From contig BCHH01000004.1 of NCBI GenBank assembly GCA_001599595.1, forward strand, positions 565,905-629,904: a DNA stretch of 64,000 nt. Direction: 5' to 3'. Made by a program: the position numbers and the translations under genes. The stretch is from Beverwykella pulmonaria (taxonomy: Eukaryota; Ascomycota; Dothideomycetes; Pleosporales; Melanommataceae). The notes under the pieces are model-generated. The model saw only the letters and a list, made by a program, of their open reading frames with translations, ran no database searches and was not told the DNA's origin. Shown here piece after piece: positions 21,487 to 31,008 of the stretch; position 1 is the stretch's first letter; the number at the start of each line of letters is the position of its first letter.

Positions 21487-22215
21487 CACAATGTACGTCT
21501 TATTAGTAAAGCCAAATATAGCGCCCTTGGTAAGCTAGAACAAGCATTAGTCAACAAACTCTATGCAGAGGTCTTAGAGGGTTGTGAGAAACACAGTTTA
21601 AATGTCTCTACGTGACGCGCAAGAGGAGGTTAGCTGCTAGGATGAGGGTGCGTTCTGCAGATGCGATCTATTGTGTTCTAAGTAAGGTTTTATAATATAT
21701 ACTTGCCTCCTCCTAGACCTCCTTTTAGTACCACTAGCAAACGTCCTGTATTATTATTAACTTCTCTGAGAACTTCTGTACCTTAATCACTGCCTTGCCA
21801 GCTGGCTCCCTGTTGTTCTCTAAGTTTGTATGGCCTAGCAGATCAAGAATATCCTCATTGCTAACTAAGTCAACTGCGCGCCGCACAATCAAGCTAGCAG
21901 TAGATTTCTTGACACCAATAATAAACTTAATATTATCAAGTCGTATTTGCAAACAATGCAAAGAGCAATAACAACAGCGCGTAAGTACAAGTGGTATTAG
22001 AAGAGCCTTTGGGTTTCATATTGGCATAAGAACGATTTTACAATATCACTGACACGAAAAAATAAAAGTGTACGCAAAATTTCGGCTGTGAAGGTATATT
22101 AGCTGTCATTGGCTGTATACCCTATTTCGCCACCTATGGGACTCCAGATGACCTCTACAACCTCATTGGACGGGTATAGTGCGATTGACCTCATGAGTAT
22201 CCAACCCAAACTTTC

Positions 22216-22704
22216 TCTTGCGAAACTTTGAGCTCATGCGAAAGAGTGGGTTTGCGAAGAAGCAAAGACGGACAATAGTACGAAACAGCAGAGCAGGATG
22301 GCGCAAGGGCTGAGCATGGGCGATCAAAGCGGAAAAGAAGAAAGAAAGGTGCGAACGGGGAAGCGGCAGCTGAGTCGCCCCATAGTCCACGTGATTGGCC
22401 AACTACACACTTCGTTGAAGCCCATCTCTTCTCTGAAGACGCATAAAGGAGGAGAATAAGACGTCCAAAATTCAGCAACGCGAAATGTAGCCCACGCCAA
22501 CGATAGCAGCGCGTAAGCCTCCAGGGCTCAGTAGCTCGAAAGCGGGGCGATGCCTCGGTTGCTCGTGGCCCGAGTCAACGAGTCTCCATCGGCAACTTCA
22601 CAACTCGACTCAGCATGTAGAGATCCTTCATAAGGGACAACATCATGCAATTAGCCGCTCCCTTCTCCACTCGTTCACTCATTTAGCTTACCACTGATCT
22701 AAAT
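22216..22704. other. Promoter region of the acyl-CoA dehydrogenase gene
   Basis: This is about 490 bp between the inverted-repeat element and the ATG at 22705. A CACGTGA motif lies near 22389. No gene is seen. Confidence 0.4.
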
Positions 22705-24200
22705 ATGACGACTCCTTCGTTTGGCAGCACGCTTCCTTGGGCAGAGCCGAGCTGGTAAATTAAGATGGCAATGTTCTTTATAGCCGACTTGTGTTGATAA
22801 CGTTAGGTACACCGGCCGCCCGTCGCCTTACTATAAAGACAGCCATCGGAGGCTCCGCGATGCGGTGAGGACGTGGTGTGAAGAGGTAAGAGCACCCTTC
22901 ATGTCTATAGCCCAGCCAGGTTCTCATTCGCCTCAAGCACATCGCACCGTACAACGAAGAATGGGCCGAGAAAGGCGCGATCCCAGTCTCCATCTACGCT
23001 GAATGCGCCAAAGCTGGCCTTCTCGTCCCCATCGCAGCCGGGAAATCCATCCCCAAGGAATGGTCTCACTACCCCATCATCGGAGGCATCAAGCCCGAAG
23101 AATGGGACGGCTTCCACGACTTCGTGCTCTGGGATGAGCTTGTTCGCGGCGGCAGTATTGCATCTCTCTTTATTGGCTTGACCGTCGGTGCCCCTCCCCT
23201 TCTTAAGTTCGCGTCGAAGCAATTGCAGGATAAGATCTTCCCTGAGATTTTGTCAGGCGAGAAGCGGATTTGTCTCGCCGTTACGGAGCCTGCGTGCGGC
23301 TCCGATGTCCGGAATCTTACCACCACGGCGGAGAAGACTGCTGATGGAAAGCATTACATTGTCAACGGCGAGAAGAAGTGGATTACCAATGGAATGTTTT
23401 CGGACTATTTCATGACTGCTGTGCGAACCGGTGGGCCAGGTGCCGAGGGAATCTCCATGCTGCTCATCCCGCGCTCAGAGGGTCTGCGTACGAGGCCCGT
23501 TCCCGTCATCGCCGGACCGTTGTCTGCGACCACGTATGTGACATTCGAGGATGTCAAGGTGCCGGTTGAGTACCTGATAGGAGCTGAGGGCAACGGCTTC
23601 CGGCAGACGATGGTGAATTTCAACCACGAAAGGCTGTGGATTGCTTTCCAGGCTCTGCGGGGATGCCGATCCGCGATCCACGATGCGTTTTCTTGGGCAC
23701 TCAAGCGCGAGGCTTTCGGGAAAACTTTGATCGAGCAGCCCGTAGTGCGTTACAAGTTTGGCAACATGGGTCGACAGATCGAATCGCTGCAGGCGTGGAC
23801 CGAGCAGATCATTTATGAGCTGGAGAACTTGAACGACAAAGACGGGGCGAGGCTTCTGGGTGGCACAACGGCTCTGCTCAAAGTGGAGAGTGGATTTGTT
23901 TGCAAATACGTTGCGGAAGAGTGCCTGAAGATTATGGGAGGGTGAGTCCCTTTTGGCTCGTGAGTTTGAACTTCGCTAACAAGGATAGACTGGGTCTCAC
24001 AAAGAGCGGCCAAGGTGCCCGCATCGAAGCGTTCTATCGTGCAGTTCCCAGCTTTGTTGTTCCAGGTAAGACCCTATGCATTTTGGATCAAACAAACGCT
24101 GACTTGGATAGGTGGTTCCGAGGATGTGCTGATTGATCTTGGGGTAAGGGAAGCGTTGAAGATAAGTGCGCAAGCCGAGAAGGCAAAGTCGAAGCTTTGA
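22705..24200 (+). CDS. Acyl-CoA dehydrogenase family flavoprotein
   Basis: Five exons are read: 22705-22754, 22807-22885, 22938-23941, 23989-24065 and 24112-24200, giving 432 residues. The second acceptor could instead be at 22919, adding six residues but leaving a 34-bp intron, so the 52-bp version is preferred. The family signatures are CLAVTEPACGSDVRNL (FAD and substrate binding), GEKKWITNGMFSDYF, EGNGFRQTMVNFNHERLW and LKREAFGKTLIEQPVVRYKF, followed by the C-terminal helices GQGARIEAFYRAVP and GGSEDVLIDLGVREAL. The protein oxidises an acyl-CoA or a related CoA-free substrate at C2-C3 with FAD. The catalytic base and exact substrate cannot be assigned. No clear mitochondrial presequence is present. 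Confidence 0.9.
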
Positions 24201-26113
24201 ACAAGTAGACATTTGAAACCAGAGGGGGAATGAAGTTGTGGAGTGTGAACTCTGAACTGTGGCTCGGAACAAAATCGCTAATCGTGATGCCTGGTGTTGA
24301 CTAGCGCCTTTGTTGTGCCCTCTTCTCTCAAACGCTCTACAACCACAAGCATCATCGATATCAATATTATCTATTGTTCTCATTACGGAAATTCTCTTCA
24401 TCTGTGCCTTTCTTGCAAGAGCCCTGATTTCTCGTGCTCCGCCTCTGCCGGATCTGCCCAGTAAGTCGTTACGTTCACCCTTGTGATGATTTGAATGGTT
24501 ACAGGCCCTGGCTTCAGTATACTTTGCCTTGGCATTTCGACGCGACCTAGAGCAGGCACTAGTGTTGTGTAACAAGTTATGAAGTGAGCATGGCATGAAC
24601 TGACCCTTCGCAAAGTGCTTGCGCATTGGGTGAACGAAAGGGGCATAGCAACAATACTCTCAACGATGCGAATACAGCGAAATGGCATGTGGCGGTCCGC
24701 ACAGCGTGGCCAATAAAGTGGCTTTGCGACACCCTTCTGCCAGAAGAATGTGACATGTATCCTCACTTACGCGTTGTCGGCTGTGTCGGCAAGATGTTCG
24801 GAACCGGACTTCACGCAAGGGACCTTGGGCCTTGCCTCTTTTCTATGGGATCCCGCTTCTTTTGTTCTCTTATTCCTCGCTACGGAGTGAGTCATACCCA
24901 GATGATGAATCGCACTGCTTTCTGGAACCTGCGCGAACTGTCGCCGGCCAGGTCACCTGACGACATACGAGCAATGTGCTCATGGTGTTGAGGTTGGTGA
25001 TGTTTCAGAGCGGGCTGGTGGCGTGCGCAGAAAAGTGGAGCCGGCTGTGGTCTGTGGAACTCGGCCGCTTGGCCCGGGAGGCAGCGCCAAAACTTGCGCA
25101 GGAGAGAAGCGCACTGTTGTCACCCCATCGATTTGAGACCACGCCCGCCGGTTGTCTGGTATACTTACCCGTGAAGGTTTCGCTGCACAAACGGGGTCTC
25201 GTACAGCAGGCACCTGCCCCGGCACGAGTGACATGATAGTTGCGAGACCGTTTGGGAGCATTTGCTAGGGACGGTGCCCAGCGAATCCGCCATGGCGCTG
25301 GGCGCGCGGCAGAAGTGCGTGGGCAAGATCGCGAAGGTGCGCATCCTGCCCAACAGCCGCACAGCGTGCGCGCACCGCATGGCTCGAATAAACAAGCCCG
25401 CCTGCAGGAGCGGTATTTCGTATTCCTGTGGTTTGTTATTTTGGTCGTGATGCAATCATGGCGCTGTGTACCAAGCTCGAATTCCTGCGATGCGCCTGCC
25501 AATCAGCGGGCGCCGACCGGGAGATCCCTGTCAGGCGGCTGCCCGGTGCGTCGAATTCGTCGCTAATTGTGGCTAGGCCGCCAGCGCCGGCTCACATCTC
25601 ACCAAGGTGCTGCCGCTCCCCCAGACAACTCCGCCCTCGTCTTCTCATTCTCACCAACACCATCCATCCGCCCCTCCACCCACCCTTTCTCTCCCACTCC
25701 CCCCCACAACGCCTCTCGTCGGCCCCTTCTTGCGCTGCACGTCTGCTGCGCGCGCTTCTCTGTTAGATCCTCGCTTTTTGAGTTCGTTTTCCCCCCGGAT
25801 CGCGCCGGCTTCGCCCTTATCTGGTGCCCGGCTCATCTTCGCGACACCTTGCAACTCTAATTCTCCCACCACGTCACCACCTTTGGCCCCCTTTCCTTCT
25901 TGCACTCCTTTGCGCGTACTTCCCACCACCTATCTGTTTTAATATTCTGCCCATTTATCGACCTTCTTCGCGAAAGCGGACGCTGCCGAGCCGAGACTCA
26001 GCTGCGACGTCACTCTGCGGCGTGAAAGCTCCCGTTACCCGATGCGCCCGACCCTCGCTGCGACAGATGAGTGTTGTTTGTACTAGGCTTCCACTTTCCC
26101 CACCACCACCACC
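24201..26113. other. GC-rich interval upstream of the AHC1-like gene
   Basis: About 1.9 kb. Open frames overlap on both strands because the composition is GC-rich, but none shows motifs or splice-supported continuity. Pyrimidine-rich tracts at 25570-25930 are typical of fungal promoters and 5' leaders. No RNA gene is recognised. Confidence 0.4.
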
Positions 26114-28042
26114 ATGCAGTCCATGTTCCGCCTCCCGTGGAGTACGGAGGCGCCAGGCGACAGGATCATGGAAAAGGCTACGCTGCACAAGTCAAGACCG
26201 CTGCCCGTCGTTGAGATTCCGGCTTTCATGAATAAACTCAAGCGGAAACACACCAGCAGCCCTGAGCCCACCTCGCCCCAGCATGCGCACGTAGTCAAGA
26301 AGTGGAAGAACGCCCAGGGCGAGGTGAAGCCTACCATGATGGCGAGTTCCAATGCTAGTCACGTGAATGTGGTCGATGGGGTCGTGTCGACCACCGCGAA
26401 GCCTGTCGAGTCTCCGGCCGACGCGCCCAAGGTCGCTTGTGCCAAAGCTCAGGAATCGCGACCCAAGGCACAGCCGTCAAGAAAGGAAAGCAAGAGCAAG
26501 GCACCCAAGTCCCAGAAGCCGGCTGCCAAAGCCGAGTCTTCCCCAGCCAACAACTCCACGCCTGCCATGCAGACCGACCTGACGAGCGCGCAACAAGCGA
26601 TTGAGGCGCAAATCAATTACGAGATTTTGCTCAAGCACAACGAACTTCGTCTGATCGAACAGGAACTTGCCAAATGCCAAATTTCACTGGAGCAGTTGCG
26701 GCGTTGCTCGCTGATTCCGTTCCCGGGAACCGAAGGCCTGTCTGAAAATGTCAGTGGCGGTGTTGGTCCTGCCCTTCAAACTCCCTCGGGGTACACCGAG
26801 CCTCAGTACGCGGCGCCTTGGGGAGTTACTGACGGCCCTTACACTCGCCACTACGCCAAGTGGTTGATCTCTGACCCCAAGTTTGACTCCATGCAAGAAC
26901 GCGCACTGGCTCAGCAGTCTCAGGGTTACTTTGGTGTAGGTGAGGGCCGGGCGACGCGCGGAAGTTTTGCCGAGTTTGGATCAACTGGCAAAGCCCGCAC
27001 GTCTCGAACTTCAACTGGAACGTTGAAGCTTCAGGCTCTTGGTGAGAATCCAGCACCTGCACCGAAGATTGACCCTCTCCTGCACAAACGGTCTACCGAC
27101 GGGCAGTGGGTACGTTTGTACTGTGCCCAGTGTGGTCACAGCAACTTCTCAAACACCCAAGGATTTCTGAACCACTGCCGCATCAAGCATAACCAGGTTT
27201 TCAAGAGTCACGATCAGGCTGCCATTGCATGCGGTATTCCTGTTGACATTAACGAAGTTGGAAACCCGGTCTCGGCAACCGAACCTGTCCCTACCACCGC
27301 ATCGACACCAGCAGTCACATTCCCGGCGCCCACGACACCAGGCTTTGTCCATCCGCTAGTCCGAGCGAACCCACCGGAGTTGGCCAAGGAGGTGTACCGC
27401 GACTTCAACAAAGCCCCACGTGATCAGAGAAAACCGACGGCCAAATCAAATTTCACCAATTCGCCATCGACTCCGCACCTTAATGCTCTTCTCAAGAAAC
27501 GCGGATTCGAAGGGGACTTGAAAGGAATGGTCGACACTGCCCGAGCCAAGGTGGATCTTACTGCCATCGAGGCCTCGGATGACGATATCGCCGACTCGCT
27601 TGTTCATACTCCGATCTCCGCCAACCCGCCACAGCTAGCACGTCTTCCTGTTAGCGCCACCAACGTGGCTCCAGCAAGCAAGGCCCCGTCAGCTCGGCCA
27701 GGCAGCAGGAAAGGGCAGCCTAGTGGCCACACGCGTCTTCCGCCTTCGTTCCCACCTCCCGTCAACGTGAGCAACCTTGTTCACGGCCATGGTCATCATA
27801 TTCCCGATTCTCCGGTAGACCTCAGCCCCAATACCGTTGAGTCTAACCCTGGCTTAGTGAGCGACCATGATGACGACGATGACGAGGACGGATACGACAC
27901 GCGCAGCCAGCCGGATATTGTTATGACAGATGATGTCGTCGTTGAGGATGCCAGTGATGTCGAAGGTGTTGCAGAGCGAACAGGGTCTAGAAAGGGTTTG
28001 GATGGCTGCTTCGCAAGGGGCGAGGGGAGTCGCAAACACTAG
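26114..28042 (+). CDS. AHC1-like C2H2 zinc-finger protein (ADA histone acetyltransferase complex)
   Basis: An intronless 642-residue frame starts at ATG 26114 after a CACCACCACC leader. A basic, serine/proline-rich N-terminus is followed by a coiled-coil-like segment (AIEAQINYEILLKHNELRLIEQELAK) at about residues 160-195. An atypical C2H2 finger at about residues 335-358 (YCAQCGHSNFSNTQGFLNHC, then RIKH) is the family hallmark. The C-terminal third is disordered, with an acidic run (SDHDDDDDEDGYDT) near residue 585. Fungal AHC1-like proteins are linked to the Ada HAT module and YEATS-type partners, so a chromatin role is inferred. It lies at one end of a housekeeping block and its 3' end converges on KSH1. 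Confidence 0.75.
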   Translation: MQSMFRLPWSTEAPGDRIMEKATLHKSRPLPVVEIPAFMNKLKRKHTSSPEPTSPQHAHVVKKWKNAQGEVKPTMMASSNASHVNVVDGVVSTTAKPVESPADAPKVACAKAQESRPKAQPSRKESKSKAPKSQKPAAKAESSPANNSTPAMQTDLTSAQQAIEAQINYEILLKHNELRLIEQELAKCQISLEQLRRCSLIPFPGTEGLSENVSGGVGPALQTPSGYTEPQYAAPWGVTDGPYTRHYAKWLISDPKFDSMQERALAQQSQGYFGVGEGRATRGSFAEFGSTGKARTSRTSTGTLKLQALGENPAPAPKIDPLLHKRSTDGQWVRLYCAQCGHSNFSNTQGFLNHCRIKHNQVFKSHDQAAIACGIPVDINEVGNPVSATEPVPTTASTPAVTFPAPTTPGFVHPLVRANPPELAKEVYRDFNKAPRDQRKPTAKSNFTNSPSTPHLNALLKKRGFEGDLKGMVDTARAKVDLTAIEASDDDIADSLVHTPISANPPQLARLPVSATNVAPASKAPSARPGSRKGQPSGHTRLPPSFPPPVNVSNLVHGHGHHIPDSPVDLSPNTVESNPGLVSDHDDDDDEDGYDTRSQPDIVMTDDVVVEDASDVEGVAERTGSRKGLDGCFARGEGSRKH

Positions 28043-28891
28043 ATGTTGAGGTGGTTCAGTCGATCGCCGCGTTTGTTCTGCAAAGACCATGTTTTCCTAT
28101 TTCCTATCTTACCCTCTCCTGTGCCATCACTATCTCCTTGCTCTCTTTCTTCTCCCCTAGGGCGGTTGCTATTAGTCGTCAGGGGATATATACACGGTTG
28201 CCAGCAATGGAATGGGTGGTCTGCTGGCTGGGTCTGTCTGTCTGTGCAGGCTCTTCGGCTTGCGCGAGTATCCTTTCCTTCCTCCGAGAATCTCTGTCTC
28301 TGAAATCTCTTCTCCCGTGTGCGCCTCTATGGGCGTTTGCAAGGCGCTGGGTCCGTCTGTGTTGTATTATTTTTTTGTAAGGCTTGGGACATCATGGTAG
28401 GATAGTAGACGGATGGAATGGCACGGGACGGAGATGCAAAGCTGTGTGCATCAGCGTCTGAGTGTGGGTGCGTTGGGAACGGTTTTAGGAGACAAAAACC
28501 GGCGGGCTTGGTGGCCTGCCGCTTGTATATATTTTAATGTTAGCGAGGGATTGAATTCGATGCTTGGGTCACAAGTTACATATTTTAGGATGTTATGTGT
28601 GTATGTGTGCGATGTTATGATAGTCGATGAATTCTGCTGTGATTGGAGACCTGCCCCCTTCTCCGTGGACTTGAACGACGCCAGCCATATCTCTCCATGA
28701 ATGAACTCCACAACGCCATGCTGAGTACCTAAGCCCATATTCCTTTTTTCCTCACGACGCGCAACCCCCCACCTCCCATTGCTCCGTATCTACCTTATCT
28801 CCTGCCCTTCGCGCCCTATCCCTCCCCTCCCTTCCGCTCCTACTATCCCAAAAACTCAATAGCCTACCTTCGTTAACCCTTTTCCCCCTTC
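28043..28891. other. 3' untranslated and intergenic sequence
   Basis: This lies between the convergent AHC1-like and KSH1 genes. It is T-rich with several possible polyadenylation regions. No gene is seen. Confidence 0.5.
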
Positions 28892-29172
28892 TCATCCCGG
28901 ATTGATGGGTACACTTACCGCCATAACCACACAAGCCACACTAACGTACGGGCTCAACCTCTCACCCACACGTGCGCACTTCCAGAACGGGCCCACCAGG
29001 TAGTTGTCTTTGTTCCGGTCCATGATGCCCGGGAACACGTAGTGCGCGTATGTGGATGTGCAGATGGTGAGCAGGATTACGAGGAGGAGGGATTGGAAAT
29101 TGAAGAGGGCCGTCTGGACGTCTGTCAGAAGCATTCTATGCATGAAATCTGTGGGAAAGCGCGGCTCACCAT
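28892..29172 (-). CDS. KSH1: Kish family protein, early secretory pathway
   Basis: The ATG at 29172-29170 is followed directly by a 56-bp intron (29169-29114, GTGAGC to TCCAG). Exon 2 is 29113-28892, for 74 residues in total, the normal Kish length. The sequence TALFNFQSLLLVILLTICTS, then PGIMDRNKDN, FWKCARVGERLSPYVSVAC and VVMAVS match yeast Ksh1 and human TMEM167. These are small two-helix membrane proteins needed early in secretion at the ER-Golgi. The stop at 28892 follows SVPINPG. A GTAAGT at the MAV codons could start another intron to a slightly different tail (ending FLG), so the last residues are uncertain. It shares a 0.5-kb divergent promoter with TAF13. Confidence 0.9.
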
Positions 29173-29705
29173 GGTGGTAGGTGGGAGAAATGTTGCCTTT
29201 CGTGGGTCGGAAGGTCGGGGTGGGCTGGATGGTGGCTACACGTCGCGAAGTCTACGGTTCAATCGTAGAGGAGAGTTGAATGCAATGGGTTTTAGGGTGC
29301 AGATAGAGGGTTCAGTCTCAGGACAGCTGTCGTTGTCGTCGGCGTGTCGGACAAGGAAAATCGTTCACGCGTGCGGCTGCAGGAGGAGGGGACGTGCGGG
29401 CGATCGTCGTTGCATGGGTCTGTGCTGCTATTGTCCTTTAACGTCGGGCGTTCTTCCACTCTTTTATCTGCTTTACGCGCATTTCGAGATCCTTCGTGTA
29501 TATTTAGTTCGACCAGCATCCAACTCCAGGCCCTTGTCGCACGAGACACCTCAGCACGTACGCGACGACGTAACCTGCACAACCGACCGCACCATCAAAG
29601 CAGCAGCGAGCTCTATTGGATAGCGACGACGAGACACAACTCCACAGGCGACAAGCAAAAGCAGCAGCACTACGAGGGCGAAGGTGGGAGTGAAGTCGAA
29701 CCGCA
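29173..29705. promoter_or_regulatory. Bidirectional promoter of KSH1 and TAF13
   Basis: This is 533 bp between the two divergent start codons. There is no open gene inside, and the sequence is GC-moderate with AC-rich runs toward the TAF13 start. Sharing is inferred from geometry. Confidence 0.5.
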
Positions 29706-30505
29706 ATGACGGAACCGCGCATGCGGCTGCGGCAGAAGGGCCAGCAGTTTCCATCTTCGGACTGTGAGATTTGTCTCCTCTTCTCCTGTCTCACCCTCCC
29801 TCCCCCAATCCATCTATCCACCTATTCGTCTCCTCCAGCCTCTCTCTACAATACCCTGCGAGAGCGACAGGTTGAGAAATAGGAGGAGCCATGCCCATTC
29901 CCCCCAAACCACGCGTGCCGCCCACGAGGCCCGAAGAAACGACTTTTGACACGGAAACAGTAGAGGCCTTCCTCATCGCGTTCGGGGACGACGACCATCC
30001 GCTGCCAGAGACAGTCAAATGCTTGGATGAGATTGTTACCGAGTACGTCTCCCTCCCATCCCCCCTCTCCTTTCCTCCCCTTCTCTTCCCAACCCCTCCA
30101 TCTAACTTCGTCCGTAGCTACATCATCGAAACCTGCCACGAAGCCGCCTCAGTAGCCCACCATGCGCGGCGCGCAAAAATAAAACTCGACGACTTTAAAT
30201 TCATGCTGCGCCGCGACACGACAAAGCTGGGCCGCGTGAGCGAGATGCTGGAGACAGATAAAGAGCTCAAGAGGAAGCGCAAGGCGTTCGATACGGATGA
30301 AGGTGCGGTGGCGAAGGATTCGGGCGTTAAGGAGGTGGATGAAGGCGGGAAGGAGAAGGAGAAGGAGAAGGGTGGGAAGGAGGGAGGGAAAGTGGGTGGA
30401 GAGGATGGGGCGGAGAGGAAGAAAAAGAAAAAGAAGAAGGAAAAGAAGAGGGAAGGTGGTGCGGGTGGGGAGGGGAGAGATGATGCTACGGTGCGGAGTG
30501 GATGA
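29706..30505 (+). CDS. TAF13: Transcription initiation factor TFIID subunit 13
   Basis: The preferred model is exon 29706-29763 (MTEPRMRLRQKGQQFPSSD), a second exon from about 29889 to 30042, a 75-bp intron (GTACGT to CGTAG) and exon 30118-30505, giving 199 residues. The first acceptor is uncertain. A shorter protein starting at ATG 29891 (179 residues) is possible. The histone-fold core is clear: VEAFLIAFGDDDHPLPETV, CLDEIVTD joined to YIIETCHEAASVA, then RRAKIKLDDFKFMLRRD. This is the TAF13 fold that pairs with TAF11 in TFIID. The C-terminus carries a long lysine/glutamate/glycine-rich tail (residues about 130-199), unusually charged. Confidence 0.88.
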
Positions 30506-31008
30506 TGGATATTCAGCTGTTCACGTCGTATTTCGGCTCGCGTCCTTGTTGCTCTCAGCGACGACCATTAGGACATACCCCAACCACAAAACCACACGAC
30601 CCCCACGACTGTGCAGTTGAGCCGACATCCCTAGTACAGCACATTTGCGGCGACGGATGGGAAACTACACTGTCATTGCACGGTCACAACGGGAACGCGA
30701 ACGGCGATGGTGCCTACATAGGGGCTCTGAAGCTATCCAGAACCGGCCCTGATAGGAGGGTACATTATTGGAAGGAGGTCGGAACTGCTCCTCGGGTAGG
30801 CGAGAATGTGGTGAGTACCAACGAGTGAGTAGTCTGCAGTATGAACATCGCCGTGAGAGATCGGCGTTTCCAATAGTTTATTTGGTTCTGTGACATACCC
30901 TAGAGTTTACTGTATGATTAAAAACTCCATACAGCAGCACTGTGCCTATCCGTACAAACATAACCACTCAATTCACATGCGGCTCTGCACCTGACACCCT
31001 CCTTCCAT
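30506..31008. other. Convergent intergenic region
   Basis: This is 500 bp between the 3' ends of TAF13 and UTP25. No gene is seen. Confidence 0.5.

Larger units (their letters stand above)
20080..22215. mobile_element. 2.1-kb element bounded by long imperfect inverted repeats
   Basis: The arm 20080-20240 matches the reverse complement of 22030-22215 over about 150 bp. Shared stretches include GCCGAAATTTTGCGTACAC, GCCAATGACAG and ACTCATSAGG. Many of the visible differences are C/T or G/A. The interior holds scattered minus-strand coding fragments (for example ETIQRGKKTCGIDYF near 20890 and KERAKHTDLVYFKITQ near 21210) interrupted by stops, plus a nested solo LTR. It could be a RIP-damaged DNA transposon with long terminal inverted repeats or a pair of inverted repeat copies. 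I do not recognise the transposase. Confidence 0.55.

Noticed and set aside
25005..25942. Several overlapping open frames on both strands before the AHC1-like gene
   Set aside because: GC-rich composition makes stops rare here. No motifs, splice continuity or agreement between frames was found.
28790..28892. A further KSH1 intron starting at the GTAAGT in the MAV codons
   Set aside because: Reading through gives a normal-length protein with a typical MAVSV ending, so the extra exon is not required, although it cannot be excluded.
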